Source of the DNA: Xanthomarina sp035306605
GTDB taxonomy: Bacteria; Bacteroidota; Bacteroidia; Flavobacteriales; Flavobacteriaceae
Direction: 5' to 3' (one strand)
Length of the DNA stretch: 64,000 nucleotides
Assembly (NCBI GenBank): GCA_035306605.1
Contig: DATGNR010000056.1
Under the pieces are notes generated by a model. It did not search any database, was not told the origin of the DNA, and was given only the letters and a program-made list of their open reading frames with translations. Within the stretch, counting starts at the first letter, position 1. Every line of letters starts with the position of its first letter. Of this stretch, positions 35,372-44,577 are shown one piece after another. The position numbers were made by a program, and so were the translations under genes.

Positions 35372-36366
35372 TTTCCTTTTAAACGAACCCACAATTCCGA
35401 AAGCAACTTTTTGCCATCGCGTTTGTCTTTTGGCATTTCTGTAAATTGCACTTTGCCAAACGGATCTTTTTCTATTTTGTATTTGAATACAAAGTTTTGA
35501 GAATTTGGTGATATACTTAGGAGTCCGAAACGTAAATCGTTAAAATAAAGCTGATCATCTTCTTTAGATATAATATACCAGCCTTCAGAAATAGCCATCA
35601 TTCTTTGTACTTTTTCATCTTTAGCAAGATTGCCTAAAAGCTCATGATTTTTAGGATAGGTTTCAAAGGAGATAGGCTTGGTATCAAAAAACGAGTAATT
35701 CCCTAATAAATAAGCCTCTTCCGTTTCAACGTTCGCACTCCAAAGTATGGTGTTTAAGGCCGAAGGTCGTGTGTCTAATTGTATGTAATCTATATTTTGG
35801 TTTTTTAAAGCGGCTTCAAATTCATTATATGCTATCCATTTTAATAGGAAAGTAAGGAGTAAGTAAGAGGAACTTATGATCAATCCTAATTTGTTGTATA
35901 AGCGGCGTTTTGCAGAGCTTCGTTTTTGAACCATTGCAAGAATTAAGAATACAAGAAAAGGTAAGGTATAGAGCGGATCAATTACAAATATAGTTTTGAA
36001 AGCAAGTCTTAAATCAAAAGGCCAAAACAGTTGCGTTCCCCAAGTTGTATGTGCATCTAATAGAGGATGAGTAATAAATGCCCAGAAAAAGAGCCACGCC
36101 CAGCCTTTAATATTCTTATAACTTTCATATCGGGAAACCAACCAGCCGAATATAGGAGCAAAAAGTACAGAAAAGACTATGGAATGTGTAAATCCACGAT
36201 GTATTGCAAGGGCAGATACCGTATCGGTAAAATGTGATGCATAAACATCTAGGTCAGGAATGGTTCCGGCAATTGCCCCATAAAGCATGGCTTTATTACC
36301 AACTTTTTTTCCTAAAACAGCTTCTCCAACAGCTGCTCCTAATACTATTTGAGTAAGTGAATCCAT
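35368..36366 (-). CDS. YdjM/DUF457-type membrane-bound metal-dependent hydrolase
   Basis: A 332-residue protein with four to five membrane helices. The family's metal site is visible: DLDVY, then HRGFTHS near residue 57-63, and the HPLLDAHT block near 100. The C-terminal part is a soluble domain of about 120 residues. The reaction is unknown for the family (related to YdjM and LexA-regulated inner membrane proteins). It is divergent from the tolC gene; the intergenic region holds two inverted repeats. Confidence 0.86.
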   Translation of the reverse strand: MDSLTQIVLGAAVGEAVLGKKVGNKAMLYGAIAGTIPDLDVYASHFTDTVSALAIHRGFTHSIVFSVLFAPIFGWLVSRYESYKNIKGWAWLFFWAFITHPLLDAHTTWGTQLFWPFDLRLAFKTIFVIDPLYTLPFLVFLILAMVQKRSSAKRRLYNKLGLIISSSYLLLTFLLKWIAYNEFEAALKNQNIDYIQLDTRPSALNTILWSANVETEEAYLLGNYSFFDTKPISFETYPKNHELLGNLAKDEKVQRMMAISEGWYIISKEDDQLYFNDLRFGLLSISPNSQNFVFKYKIEKDPFGKVQFTEMPKDKRDGKKLLSELWVRLKGN

Positions 36367-36399
36367 ATATTTTGCGAAAATAAGCCAAGTTAGTCAAAG

Positions 36400-36472
36400 T
36401 ACATAACATACTTATGTATATATGCTAAGTAACCTTTGTTACTAAACATGTCTTTTATTAGGTCTACATTTG
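36400..36472 (+). promoter_or_regulatory. Divergent control region before the efflux operon
   Basis: TACATAA (36400-36406) and TTATGTA (36412-36418) form a 7-bp inverted repeat with a five-base centre. GTAAC (36429-36433) and GTTAC (36438-36442) form a second one. The -7 element TACATTTG lies at 36465-36472, before the tolC ATG at 36493. TetR-type repressors often bind such sites at RND efflux operons, but no regulator gene is adjacent. Confidence 0.45.
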
Positions 36473-36492
36473 TACTACTAAATAGAATACAA

Positions 36493-37800
36493 ATGAAAAG
36501 AACCTATTACTTACTTATAACTTTTTTGACTTTGGGCTTTTCATTCCAAGCGCAAGATTTAGTGCCTATCACTAAAGAAGAAGTTTTAGCCAAAGTTTCA
36601 GAAAAAAACACAAGTATTAAGATTTCTCAGGAAGAGTTTAATCAAGCAAAAGCCGATTATAATCAAACCAATGCTGTGTTTCTACCAAATATCACAGCAA
36701 GCCATACAGGGATTGCAACAACTAATCCATTAATGGCTTTTGGATCTAAATTGAATCAAGAGATTTTAACGCAGAACGACTTTAATCCGGCCTTATTAAA
36801 TAACCCTTCTCAAATTCAAAACTTTTCAACTAAAATAGAGATACAGCAGCCATTAATAAATTTAGATGGTATTTACCAACGAAAAGCGGCTAAATCTAAA
36901 ATGGAAGCGATGTCTTTAAAAACGGACCGAACCCAAGAGTATCTAGCTTTCGAAGTAGAGAAAGCTTATATGCAATTACAATTAGCCTATAAAGGAGTTG
37001 CTGTTTTAGAAAAAGCACTTGATGCCGCAAACGCTAATAAAGCTTTAGCAGATAATAGTTTTAAACAAGGCTATTTACAACGTGCAGATGTTTTAAATGT
37101 CGAGGTAAGAGTTACTGAAGTTCAAAATCAATTACAATCGGCAAGAAGTAATGTGCAAAATGCTTCAAACTATTTGTCTTTCTTAATGAATGATGAAAGT
37201 TATGTGATTTATACACCAACAGATAGTCTAACTGTTGAAGTAGTTTCTATGACCGATCCAAAGGTTTCTGAAAATCGTTCTGATATCAAAGCTATGGAAT
37301 TGGCGTCTAATGCTTATGAAGCCATGAATAAAGCAGATAAGATGGCTTTTCTACCAAGGTTGAATGCTTTTGGAAGCTACGAATTATACGACGATCAAAT
37401 TTTTCAAGCAGATGCAAACGGCTATTTGTTTGGGGCTCAATTAAGTTGGGATATTTTTCAAGGATCTAAACGTTTTGGTAAAGCGCAAAAAAGTAAAGCT
37501 GAATTTGAAAAATCTAAGTTAGAGTACAAGCAATATGTGTCGCAAAGTAATTTAGAATTGAATAAAGCAAAACGCGCTTTTTTAGATGCTGAAAATAAAT
37601 TGAAATTAAACCAATTGGCTTTGGAACAATCCGAGGAATCGTTAAGGATACGCACCAACCGGTTCAAAGAAGGTTTAGAAAAAACATCCGATTTATTGTT
37701 AGCTGAAACGCAATACGCACAAAAGCAATTGGAATATTATCAAACCATATTTGAATACAATTACGCACAAGCTTATTTACAATTTTTAACTAAGGGCTAA
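36493..37800 (+). CDS. TolC-family outer membrane efflux protein
   Basis: A 435-residue outer membrane channel starting MKRTYYLLITFLTLG with a Sec signal peptide (cleavage after FQAQ). Two repeats of coiled-coil helical hairpins flank beta segments, as in TolC/OprM; the long helices near 80-230 and 270-430 are rich in Gln, Asn and Ala. It is the first gene of a TolC-MFP-RND efflux operon. The frame opens at 36436, but 36493 fits the signal peptide. A -7 element lies at 36465-36472. Confidence 0.9.
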   Translation: MKRTYYLLITFLTLGFSFQAQDLVPITKEEVLAKVSEKNTSIKISQEEFNQAKADYNQTNAVFLPNITASHTGIATTNPLMAFGSKLNQEILTQNDFNPALLNNPSQIQNFSTKIEIQQPLINLDGIYQRKAAKSKMEAMSLKTDRTQEYLAFEVEKAYMQLQLAYKGVAVLEKALDAANANKALADNSFKQGYLQRADVLNVEVRVTEVQNQLQSARSNVQNASNYLSFLMNDESYVIYTPTDSLTVEVVSMTDPKVSENRSDIKAMELASNAYEAMNKADKMAFLPRLNAFGSYELYDDQIFQADANGYLFGAQLSWDIFQGSKRFGKAQKSKAEFEKSKLEYKQYVSQSNLELNKAKRAFLDAENKLKLNQLALEQSEESLRIRTNRFKEGLEKTSDLLLAETQYAQKQLEYYQTIFEYNYAQAYLQFLTKG

Positions 37801-37901
37801 AACTTCTCGACTGTGCTTGAGGAGACGAATATTGACTAATCTATTTTTGACGAAAACACATTGCGAAGCAAACAGGACCTAAATAATAAACAATTTTAAA
37901 A

Positions 37902-38978
37902 ATGAAAAAAATATATACCATCTTAACATTATCTATCGCATTGCTATTAGCCAGTTGCGGTAGTGAAGACAAAAAAGCGGTTGCAGATAATTCTCCTGAA
38001 ATTGTTGTAAAAACGAGTCAAGTAGAAGCAAATTCTAATTCACCGTTTTTATCGGTAAGCGGAAAAATTCAGGCAGTAAATAGTGCAGAATTAAGTACTA
38101 GAATGATGGGATACGTAAACAAAGTTCACGTAAATGTAGGTGATAAAGTACGTAAAGGGCAACTTTTAGTATCAATTAATAATGCCGATTTACAAGCAAA
38201 AAGAGCCCAAGTAAATGCAGGAATTACAGAAGCAACAGTAGCCTTTAACAACGCTCAAAAAGATTATAATCGCTTTCAGAATTTATTCGCAGAGCAAAGC
38301 GCCTCTCAAAAGGAAATGGATGATAAGACCGCCAATTTCGAAATGGCAAAAGCGCGATTAGAGTCGGCAAAGCAAATGAAAAACGAAATCAACGCACAAT
38401 TCGCTTATAGCAATCTTACCGCACCTTTCAGCGGAACGGTAACTAGTAAAAACGTAGAAGAAGGTAATATGGCAAATCCAGGTGTTCCTTTAATCAGTAT
38501 TGAAACGCCAGGAAGTTTTGAAGTGATGGCTATGGTTCCTGAAACTGAAATTTCCGAAATTAAAACTGGTACAACTGTAGATGTTTTAGTTAAATCTATT
38601 AATCAGACATTGAAAGGAAAAGTTACGGAGGTTAGTACATCTGCTAAAAATACAGGTGGACAATACTTAGTAAAAATAGTTTTAGATAAAACGGATGCGA
38701 ACATCTTATCTGGAATGTTTACCACCGTTCAGTTTCCTGTGGAAAGAAAAACAAAACCTGAAATGGTATTGATTCCAACAGAAGCAATTATTACTAACGG
38801 GCAATTATCTGGTGTTTACACAGTAAGTCAAAGTAATACAGCAATTTTAAGATGGTTGCGATTAGGTAGAATTTTTGGAGATCAAGTAGAAGTATTATCT
38901 GGTTTAAATGCAGACGAAGCCTACATTGTTTCAGCTGAAGGCAAACTTTTTAATGGTGCAAAAATTACAATACAATAA
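37902..38978 (+). CDS. RND efflux periplasmic adaptor (membrane fusion protein)
   Basis: A 358-residue lipoprotein (LLASC, Cys near 19) of the HlyD/AcrA adaptor type. The biotinyl-lipoyl halves (KVHVNVGDKVRKGQLL and NLTAPFSGTV) flank an alpha-helical hairpin, followed by a beta-barrel domain and the membrane-proximal domain. It links the TolC channel to the inner membrane pump. It lies 101 bp after the tolC gene; 111 bp of non-coding DNA with a strong hairpin separate it from the pump. Confidence 0.92.
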   Translation: MKKIYTILTLSIALLLASCGSEDKKAVADNSPEIVVKTSQVEANSNSPFLSVSGKIQAVNSAELSTRMMGYVNKVHVNVGDKVRKGQLLVSINNADLQAKRAQVNAGITEATVAFNNAQKDYNRFQNLFAEQSASQKEMDDKTANFEMAKARLESAKQMKNEINAQFAYSNLTAPFSGTVTSKNVEEGNMANPGVPLISIETPGSFEVMAMVPETEISEIKTGTTVDVLVKSINQTLKGKVTEVSTSAKNTGGQYLVKIVLDKTDANILSGMFTTVQFPVERKTKPEMVLIPTEAIITNGQLSGVYTVSQSNTAILRWLRLGRIFGDQVEVLSGLNADEAYIVSAEGKLFNGAKITIQ

Positions 38979-38995
38979 CTAAAAGGTCGCGTTAA

Positions 38996-39059
38996 GGATA
39001 GCAATGGAAATCCTTTTTTTGCTTCCATATATGGCAAAAAAAAGATTGTAATGGATAGC
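38996..39059 (+). repeat. Large hairpin with flanking direct repeats between adaptor and pump genes
   Basis: Arms of 14 bases (39009-39022 and 39034-39047, one mismatch) enclose an 11-base loop; the palindrome CCATATATGG (39025-39034) spans the loop and one base of the right arm. Direct repeats GGATAGC lie on both sides (38996-39002 and 39053-39059). It could tune expression of the pump or be the scar of a short element. Confidence 0.5.
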
Positions 39060-39089
39060 CTGTTAAAACGCCCAAAATAAAAGTATAAA

Positions 39090-42000
39090 ATGAAAGAAGG
39101 AATCGCAGGAAAAATTGCCAAAGTCTTTATGCAATCTAAGTTAACGGTATTGTTAATGATTGTGTTTATGGTTGTTGGTGTTTATAGTTCGTTTTTAATT
39201 CCTCGTGAAGAAGAACCACAAATTGATGTGCCAATGGCAGATATTTTTGTTGGGTATCCGGGAGCAAGTCCAACGGAAGTCGAGTCGCGAGTTATTAAAC
39301 CCTTAGAGCAATTAATTTCTAATATAAAAGGTGTGGAATATGTGTACTCTACATCAATGAAGGAACAGGGCATGGTTATCGTTCAGTTTTATGTGGGCGA
39401 AGATGTTGAGCGTTCGTTTGTAAAGTTATACAACGAAATTAATAAGCATATGGACCAAATGCCACAAGGTGTAACAATGCCTTTGGTAAAAACACGAGCT
39501 ATTGATGATGTGCCTATGTTGGGTTTAACACTGTGGAGTGAAAATTACGACGATTACCAATTAAATCAAATGGCTCAAGAGTTAGAGGCAGAAATTCAAA
39601 AGGTAAATGATGTTGCCATTACTCATAAAATTGGTGGTCGAGAGCGTCAATTACGCGTGGTTTTAGACAAAGATAAATTAGCAGCAAGTGGCTTAGATTT
39701 TTTATCGGTTTCTGAAATGATTAAGGCAAATAATAGCCAATTAAGTTCAGGGAGTTTTGATAAAAACGATACAGAATTTCTTGTAAATACAGGGAAGTTT
39801 CTAGAAACGGTAACAGATGTTGAAAACCTAGTAGTCGGGGTTAAACAAAATCAGCCTATCTATTTGAAGCAAGTGGCGCGTATTTTGGACGGTCCAGAAC
39901 TGCCTCAAAATTATGTGAGTTTAGGTTTTGGAAAAGGAAGTGTTAAATCTTCAGAATACAAATCGGAATATCCTGCAGTGACCATTTCTGTTGCCAAACG
40001 AAAAGGCGCAGACGCTATGAAAATTTCGGAAGTCATTATTGATAAGGTGGATCATTTACGTGCGACTTTAATTCCGGATGACGTTCATGTGGAAATCACT
40101 AGAAACTACGGAGAAACAGCTTCACAGAAAGTTTCTGAGCTGCTTTGGCACCTTATAGGCTCTATTTTCGCAGTAACCATCGTAGTTATGTTGGCTATGG
40201 GCTGGCGTGGTGGATTGGTCGTGTTTTTATCGGTGCCAATTACTTTCGCACTAACCTTATTGAGTTACTACTTGATGGATTATACCTTAAACCGAATTAC
40301 CTTATTCGCTTTGGTTTTCGTAACAGGTATTGTCGTCGATGACTCCATTATTATTGCCGAAAACATGCATAGGCATTTTAAGATGAAACGATTGCCTTTT
40401 AAACAAGCTGCATTATACGCTATTAACGAAGTTGGTAACCCAACCATTTTAGCAACATTCACGGTAATTGCTTCGGTATTACCAATGGCTTTTGTTTCAG
40501 GATTAATGGGACCCTATATGGCGCCAATGCCTATTGGAGCATCTATTGCTATGATTTTATCTTTATTTGTAGCCTTGACTATTACGCCATATTTAGGCTT
40601 GATTTTCTTAAGAGAGAAAGATAAAAAAGGTCAGACTGAAAAATCCGAAAAACCTTTAGAAGATACTTTAATTTATAGAGTATATAACAAATTAGAACGT
40701 CCGTTATTAGAAAGTAAAGCAAAACGTTGGTTGTTTTTAGGGGGAACATTTGCGCTTTTAATGGTAACCATGGTGCTGTTTTTTACGAATTCGGTTGCTG
40801 TAAAAATGTTGCCATTTGACAATAAGAATGAATTTCAAGTGGTTATTGATATGCCTGAAGGTACAACCTTAGAACGTACAGGAGTTGTAGCACAAGAAAT
40901 TTCTCAATACTTAGCGACACGTCCAGAAGTAGTAAATTATCAAAACTATGTGGGGACCTCAGCACCTATAACATTTAACGGCTTGGTGCGTCATTACGAT
41001 TTACGTGGTGGATCTAATATGGCAGATATTCAAGTGAATTTAATTGGTAAAGGGGAGCGTTCTGCACAAAGTCATGATATTGCTAAATTATTACGACCAG
41101 ATATTCAGAAAATCGCTTCGAAATTTGGAGCTAATGTGAAATTAGTAGAAGTTCCACCAGGACCTCCAGTACTATCTACAATTGTAGCTGAAGTGTATGG
41201 GCCAAATTACGATGAGCAAATTAGAATTGCCGATAATATTCAAGAGATACTAAGAAATACAGATGACGTGGTAGATATCGATTGGATGGTGGAGGATGAC
41301 CAAATTGAATATCAGTTTGAAATCAATAAGGAAAAAGCAATGTTATATGGTGTAGCACCACAGCAAATAGCTTACACCATGAATATGGCATTATCTAATA
41401 GAGCTATTACAAACTTGTATGATGAAGATGCTGTTAGTCAAGTTGGATTAGTATTGGCTTTAGATGAAAAGGAGAAATCTACAATTACAGACATCTCTCA
41501 ATTAAAAGTAAAATCGAATCAAGGGCTGATGATTCCTATTGCCGATTTAGTAGATATTTCACAAACCACTGCAGCCAAAAGCATTTATCGTAAAAATCAA
41601 AAACGTGTGGTTTATGTTATGGCAGATATGGCTGGAGAATTAGAAAGTCCTGCATACGCGATTTTAGGAATGGAAGACAAACTGAAGGAGATTCCTTTAG
41701 AAAAAGGATACGAACTTAATGAACTGTATTTAGGTCAACCAGATTTTGAGGATAATTATACGGTAAAATGGGATGGTGAATGGCAAATTACATTAGAGGT
41801 ATTTCGAGATTTAGGAATTGCGTTTTTAGGTGCTATTATCTTGATATACATTTTAATTGTTGGCTGGTTCCAAAACTTTAAAGCACCCATCGTAATGATG
41901 GTTGCTATTCCGTTATCCTTAATCGGGATTATTCTTGGACACTGGATTATGGGAGCATTCTTTACAGCCACATCGTTTATTGGAATGATTGCTTTAGCGG

Positions 42001-42284
42001 GAATTATGGTGAGGAACTCGGTTTTACTAATTGACTTTATCAATTTAAGAACAGCTGAAGGTGTACCGTTAAAACAAGCAGCAATTGAAGCTGGAGCTGT
42101 GCGTACAACACCAATTCTATTAACAGCAGGAACGGTTGTTATTGGCGCATTTGTGATTTTGTTTGATCCAATTTTCCAAGGCTTAGCGATATCGTTAATG
42201 GGCGGAACTATTGTTTCAACAGTGTTAACCTTGTTGGTTGTGCCACTGGTATATTACATGATTGAGAAGAAGAATTACAAATGA
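39090..42284 (+). CDS. RND-family efflux pump permease
   Basis: A 1064-residue inner membrane pump with 12 membrane helices and two large periplasmic loops. The proton-relay Asp pair in TM4 is present in GIVVDDSIIIAENMHRH. The first loop starts VGYPGASPTEVESRVIKPLE, typical of HAE1/AcrB-like transporters. It exports small molecules with TolC and the adaptor encoded upstream; substrates are unknown. The genes that follow (small soluble protein, DUF2892, YeeE halves) suggest a connection to sulfur compounds, but that is context only. Confidence 0.93.
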   Translation: MKEGIAGKIAKVFMQSKLTVLLMIVFMVVGVYSSFLIPREEEPQIDVPMADIFVGYPGASPTEVESRVIKPLEQLISNIKGVEYVYSTSMKEQGMVIVQFYVGEDVERSFVKLYNEINKHMDQMPQGVTMPLVKTRAIDDVPMLGLTLWSENYDDYQLNQMAQELEAEIQKVNDVAITHKIGGRERQLRVVLDKDKLAASGLDFLSVSEMIKANNSQLSSGSFDKNDTEFLVNTGKFLETVTDVENLVVGVKQNQPIYLKQVARILDGPELPQNYVSLGFGKGSVKSSEYKSEYPAVTISVAKRKGADAMKISEVIIDKVDHLRATLIPDDVHVEITRNYGETASQKVSELLWHLIGSIFAVTIVVMLAMGWRGGLVVFLSVPITFALTLLSYYLMDYTLNRITLFALVFVTGIVVDDSIIIAENMHRHFKMKRLPFKQAALYAINEVGNPTILATFTVIASVLPMAFVSGLMGPYMAPMPIGASIAMILSLFVALTITPYLGLIFLREKDKKGQTEKSEKPLEDTLIYRVYNKLERPLLESKAKRWLFLGGTFALLMVTMVLFFTNSVAVKMLPFDNKNEFQVVIDMPEGTTLERTGVVAQEISQYLATRPEVVNYQNYVGTSAPITFNGLVRHYDLRGGSNMADIQVNLIGKGERSAQSHDIAKLLRPDIQKIASKFGANVKLVEVPPGPPVLSTIVAEVYGPNYDEQIRIADNIQEILRNTDDVVDIDWMVEDDQIEYQFEINKEKAMLYGVAPQQIAYTMNMALSNRAITNLYDEDAVSQVGLVLALDEKEKSTITDISQLKVKSNQGLMIPIADLVDISQTTAAKSIYRKNQKRVVYVMADMAGELESPAYAILGMEDKLKEIPLEKGYELNELYLGQPDFEDNYTVKWDGEWQITLEVFRDLGIAFLGAIILIYILIVGWFQNFKAPIVMMVAIPLSLIGIILGHWIMGAFFTATSFIGMIALAGIMVRNSVLLIDFINLRTAEGVPLKQAAIEAGAVRTTPILLTAGTVVIGAFVILFDPIFQGLAISLMGGTIVSTVLTLLVVPLVYYMIEKKNYK

Positions 42285-42288
42285 ATAT

Positions 42289-42343
42289 TTTCCGCAGATT
42301 TCGCGGATGTACGCAGAAGTACAATCTAAAAATCTGCGGGAAA
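42289..42343. repeat. REP-like inverted repeat after the RND pump gene
   Basis: CCGCAGATTT (42292-42301) and AAATCTGCGG (42330-42339) are exact ten-base arms, and a third, diverged CGCAGA lies between them. Such CGCAGATTTCGCGG-type elements recur in intergenic DNA of other Flavobacteriaceae; number of copies here cannot be told from one window. Confidence 0.5.
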
Positions 42344-42359
42344 CAAAAATAAATCGCAT

Positions 42360-42665
42360 ATGAAATTAGTAATAGTCACATCAGTCGAAGAGTTTCAAAA
42401 AGATGTTTTGAGACTTTTCAAAAATGCAGATATTCACAATTTGAGTAGTTCTGATATAGACGGCTATAAAAATGGTTCTTCAGTATTAATGACCTCAAGT
42501 TGGTTTCCAGGTGAAAAATTTGGAGATGAATCGCGTTTATTTTTCTCGTTTACGGAAGACGAAAATATTAATATGCTATTCCGGTTAATACAAGAATTTA
42601 ATTCAACTTTAGAAACCAACAATGCTGTAAGAGCTGTTGTGGTTCCTATTGAAAGATCAATATAA
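42360..42665 (+). CDS. Small soluble protein of unknown function, 101 aa
   Basis: An uncharacterised 101-residue soluble protein with an alternating alpha/beta pattern (KLVIVTSVEEF, SSVLMTSSWF, RLFFSFTED, VRAVVVPIE). It resembles a small ferredoxin-fold protein, but the family is not recognised. It lies between the RND pump and the DUF2892 gene with gaps of 75 and 19 bp, so it is probably co-transcribed. Confidence 0.75.
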   Translation: MKLVIVTSVEEFQKDVLRLFKNADIHNLSSSDIDGYKNGSSVLMTSSWFPGEKFGDESRLFFSFTEDENINMLFRLIQEFNSTLETNNAVRAVVVPIERSI

Positions 42666-42684
42666 ACTTAAAAATTAATTAAAG

Positions 42685-42894
42685 ATGTTAAATACTTATT
42701 TTAGAATTATAGTTGGAAGTATGGTATTGTTAAGTGTTGTACTTACGCAATACGTGCATGAAAACTGGATGTGGTTTACCGTATTTATTGGTGTAAATCT
42801 GATTCAGTCGGCCTTTACCAAGTGGTGCTTATTAGAAACCATTCTAGTAAAATTAGGGGTTAAGAAAGAAGGTGGTAGTTGTAGTATAAAATAG
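42685..42894 (+). CDS. DUF2892 (YgaP-like) small membrane protein
   Basis: A 69-residue protein with two membrane helices, matching DUF2892, the membrane domain found in YgaP-type rhodanese proteins. Here the rhodanese part is absent. Cys residues lie in KWCLLETIL and in the C-terminal GGSCSIK tail. DUF2892 proteins often sit near sulfur-trafficking genes, in line with the two YeeE/YedE genes just downstream. Confidence 0.82.
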   Translation: MLNTYFRIIVGSMVLLSVVLTQYVHENWMWFTVFIGVNLIQSAFTKWCLLETILVKLGVKKEGGSCSIK

Positions 42895-42989
42895 TTATCA
42901 AAATTAAATAGGTGTAATCCTTGATAAATTTGATATATTAAAAATCCATAAATTGATTTATTGCATGTATTTTCGCATAAATTTAATTT

Positions 42990-43544
42990 ATGGATTTTTT
43001 ATTTCAACCTTGGCCTTGGTATGTTTCAGGCTTTTTAATAGCACTTACCATGCTTATACTTTTGCTTATGGGCAAAAGGTTTGGTATGTCTTCAAACCTA
43101 AGAACCTTTTGTGCTGCTTGTGGAGCAGGGAAAGCAAGCGACTTTTTTAAGTTTAATTGGCGGGATGATGTTTGGAACCTTCTTATAGTAGTTGGAGCCA
43201 TGCTTGGTGGTTATTTTGCATCTCATTATTTATCTCAAGGCGACATGCCTTTAATTAGTGAAGCTACTATAGCTTCTTTACAAGATTTAAATATATCTGC
43301 CACCAATCAATACGTTCCTGTAGAGTTATTTTCTTTAGAATCCATGACAAATATAAAAACGCTTGCTATTTTAATTATAGGGGGAATTCTTGTGGGATTT
43401 GGCGCTCGTTATGCAGGAGGTTGTACTTCTGGTCATGCTATTTCAGGATTAAGCAATCTGCAATTACCATCATTAATCGCTGTTGTTGGATTTTTTATTG
43501 GAGGTCTGATTATGGTTCATTTATTATACCCTTTAATTTTTTAA
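42990..43544 (+). CDS. YeeE/YedE sulfur-transport protein, first half
   Basis: A 184-residue membrane protein with about five helices and the YeeE/YedE signature GGCTSGHAISG near 148-158. The N-terminal segment has FCAACGAGKASDFF with further Cys residues. YeeE (TsuA) proteins take up thiosulfate through a relay of cysteines; full-length members are about 350 residues, so this is one half. The second half follows one base later. The start MDFLFQPWPWY is preferred over a shadow frame at 42953. Confidence 0.86.
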   Translation: MDFLFQPWPWYVSGFLIALTMLILLLMGKRFGMSSNLRTFCAACGAGKASDFFKFNWRDDVWNLLIVVGAMLGGYFASHYLSQGDMPLISEATIASLQDLNISATNQYVPVELFSLESMTNIKTLAILIIGGILVGFGARYAGGCTSGHAISGLSNLQLPSLIAVVGFFIGGLIMVHLLYPLIF

Positions 43545-43545
43545 T

Positions 43546-43959
43546 ATGAAGAAGTTAGCATTCATTATAGTCGGTTTTTGTTTCGGAATTATCATGTATA
43601 AGTCGGAAGCAGCATCCTGGTTTCGTATTTATGAAATGTTCAGATTTGAATCTTTCCACATGTATGGTATTATGGGAACAGCCTTAGCATTTGGAGTCCT
43701 GTTCGTACATTTAATTAAACGCTTTCACATCAAGACTTTTTCAGGTGAAACCATTACTATTGCTCCAAAAGAGAAATCTATTACGAGATATTTAGTAGGA
43801 GGAATTATTTTTGGTTTGGGTTGGGCTTTAGTAGGAGCCTGTCCAGGACCTATATTTGTACTTATAGGAGCTGGATATTTACCCGTTATAATTGTATTTC
43901 TAGCCGCTGTGTTTGGGACTTTTTTATACGGCTTGGTTAGAGAAAAATTGCCACATTAG
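43546..43959 (+). CDS. YeeE/YedE (DUF6691-like) sulfur-transport protein, second half
   Basis: A 137-residue membrane protein with about four helices and the motif WALVGACPGPIFVLIGAG, the counterpart of GGCTSG in the preceding gene. Together the two proteins (184 plus 137) make one YeeE-size transporter; the split arrangement is widespread in bacteria. It is separated from the first half by a single base, so the two are made together. Confidence 0.86.
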   Translation: MKKLAFIIVGFCFGIIMYKSEAASWFRIYEMFRFESFHMYGIMGTALAFGVLFVHLIKRFHIKTFSGETITIAPKEKSITRYLVGGIIFGLGWALVGACPGPIFVLIGAGYLPVIIVFLAAVFGTFLYGLVREKLPH

Positions 43960-44038
43960 TTGCTTTTTATGTTGGTTTTGTAACATTTTTATGGGTTGTT
44001 CGTCATATTAATACATCAATCATTAGAAATTAATCATC

Positions 44039-44377
44039 ATGAGAAAAGACAATCAATTAATAGTTATAACCCATTTAAGTCAGTTATTAACGTGCTTAAC
44101 CGGATTTGGAGGACTTATAGTGCCACTTATTTTATGGGCAACACAAAAGGATAAGGTTCTTGATATGGATGAACATGGTAAGCGTATTATTAATTTTCAA
44201 TTGAGTATACTTATTTATGCTATTATTTGTGTTCCGGCAATTTTATTATTAGGTTTGGGTATTGTTGGTTTAATTGTTATCGGTTTTATTTCTTTAATAT
44301 TTCCTATAATCAATGCCATAAAGGCCAACAACGGAGAACCTGTAACATATCCATTATCTTTTAATTTTATTAGTTAA
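44039..44377 (+). CDS. DUF4870 membrane protein
   Basis: A 112-residue DUF4870 protein with three to four membrane helices. The family motif is seen in DEHGKRIINFQLS, where E/H/R and the N-F-Q triplet are conserved. Its role is unknown; proteins of this family are small membrane components of many bacteria. The 79-bp gap from the YeeE gene leaves its co-transcription open. A terminator follows at 44413-44445. Confidence 0.85.
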   Translation: MRKDNQLIVITHLSQLLTCLTGFGGLIVPLILWATQKDKVLDMDEHGKRIINFQLSILIYAIICVPAILLLGLGIVGLIVIGFISLIFPIINAIKANNGEPVTYPLSFNFIS

Positions 44378-44412
44378 AATATTTATTCCAGTAAGAACAT
44401 ATAATGGATTTT

Positions 44413-44445
44413 AAAAGCGCTTTCTTAGGAAGGCGCTTTTTTGTT
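44413..44445 (+). terminator. Terminator after the DUF4870 gene
   Basis: AAAAGCGC and GCGCTTTT arms, extended by TTTC/GAAG pairing around TTAG and followed by T residues. Confidence 0.8.
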
Positions 44446-44494
44446 TTAATAGCTGTGTTAGGAAGGACTGTCTATTTAAGCCAATAGTATCAAA

Positions 44495-44530
44495 ATAAAA
44501 AAACCACAACTTAACAAAGTTATGGTTTTC
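44495..44530 (-). terminator. Terminator after dnaN
   Basis: Read on the minus strand, AACCATAACTT pairs with AAGTTGTGGTT (one G-U) around TGTT, followed by a run of T residues. It points away from dnaN. Confidence 0.75.
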
Positions 44531-44577
44531 ATTATCTTTTATAAACATAAGTTATAACAGCTTTATAAGCTTGTTTA

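Noticed and set aside
42953..43150. Frame starting upstream of the first YeeE gene
   Set aside because: It is out of frame with the YeeE protein and covers the first 160 bases of that gene; no support for a separate product.
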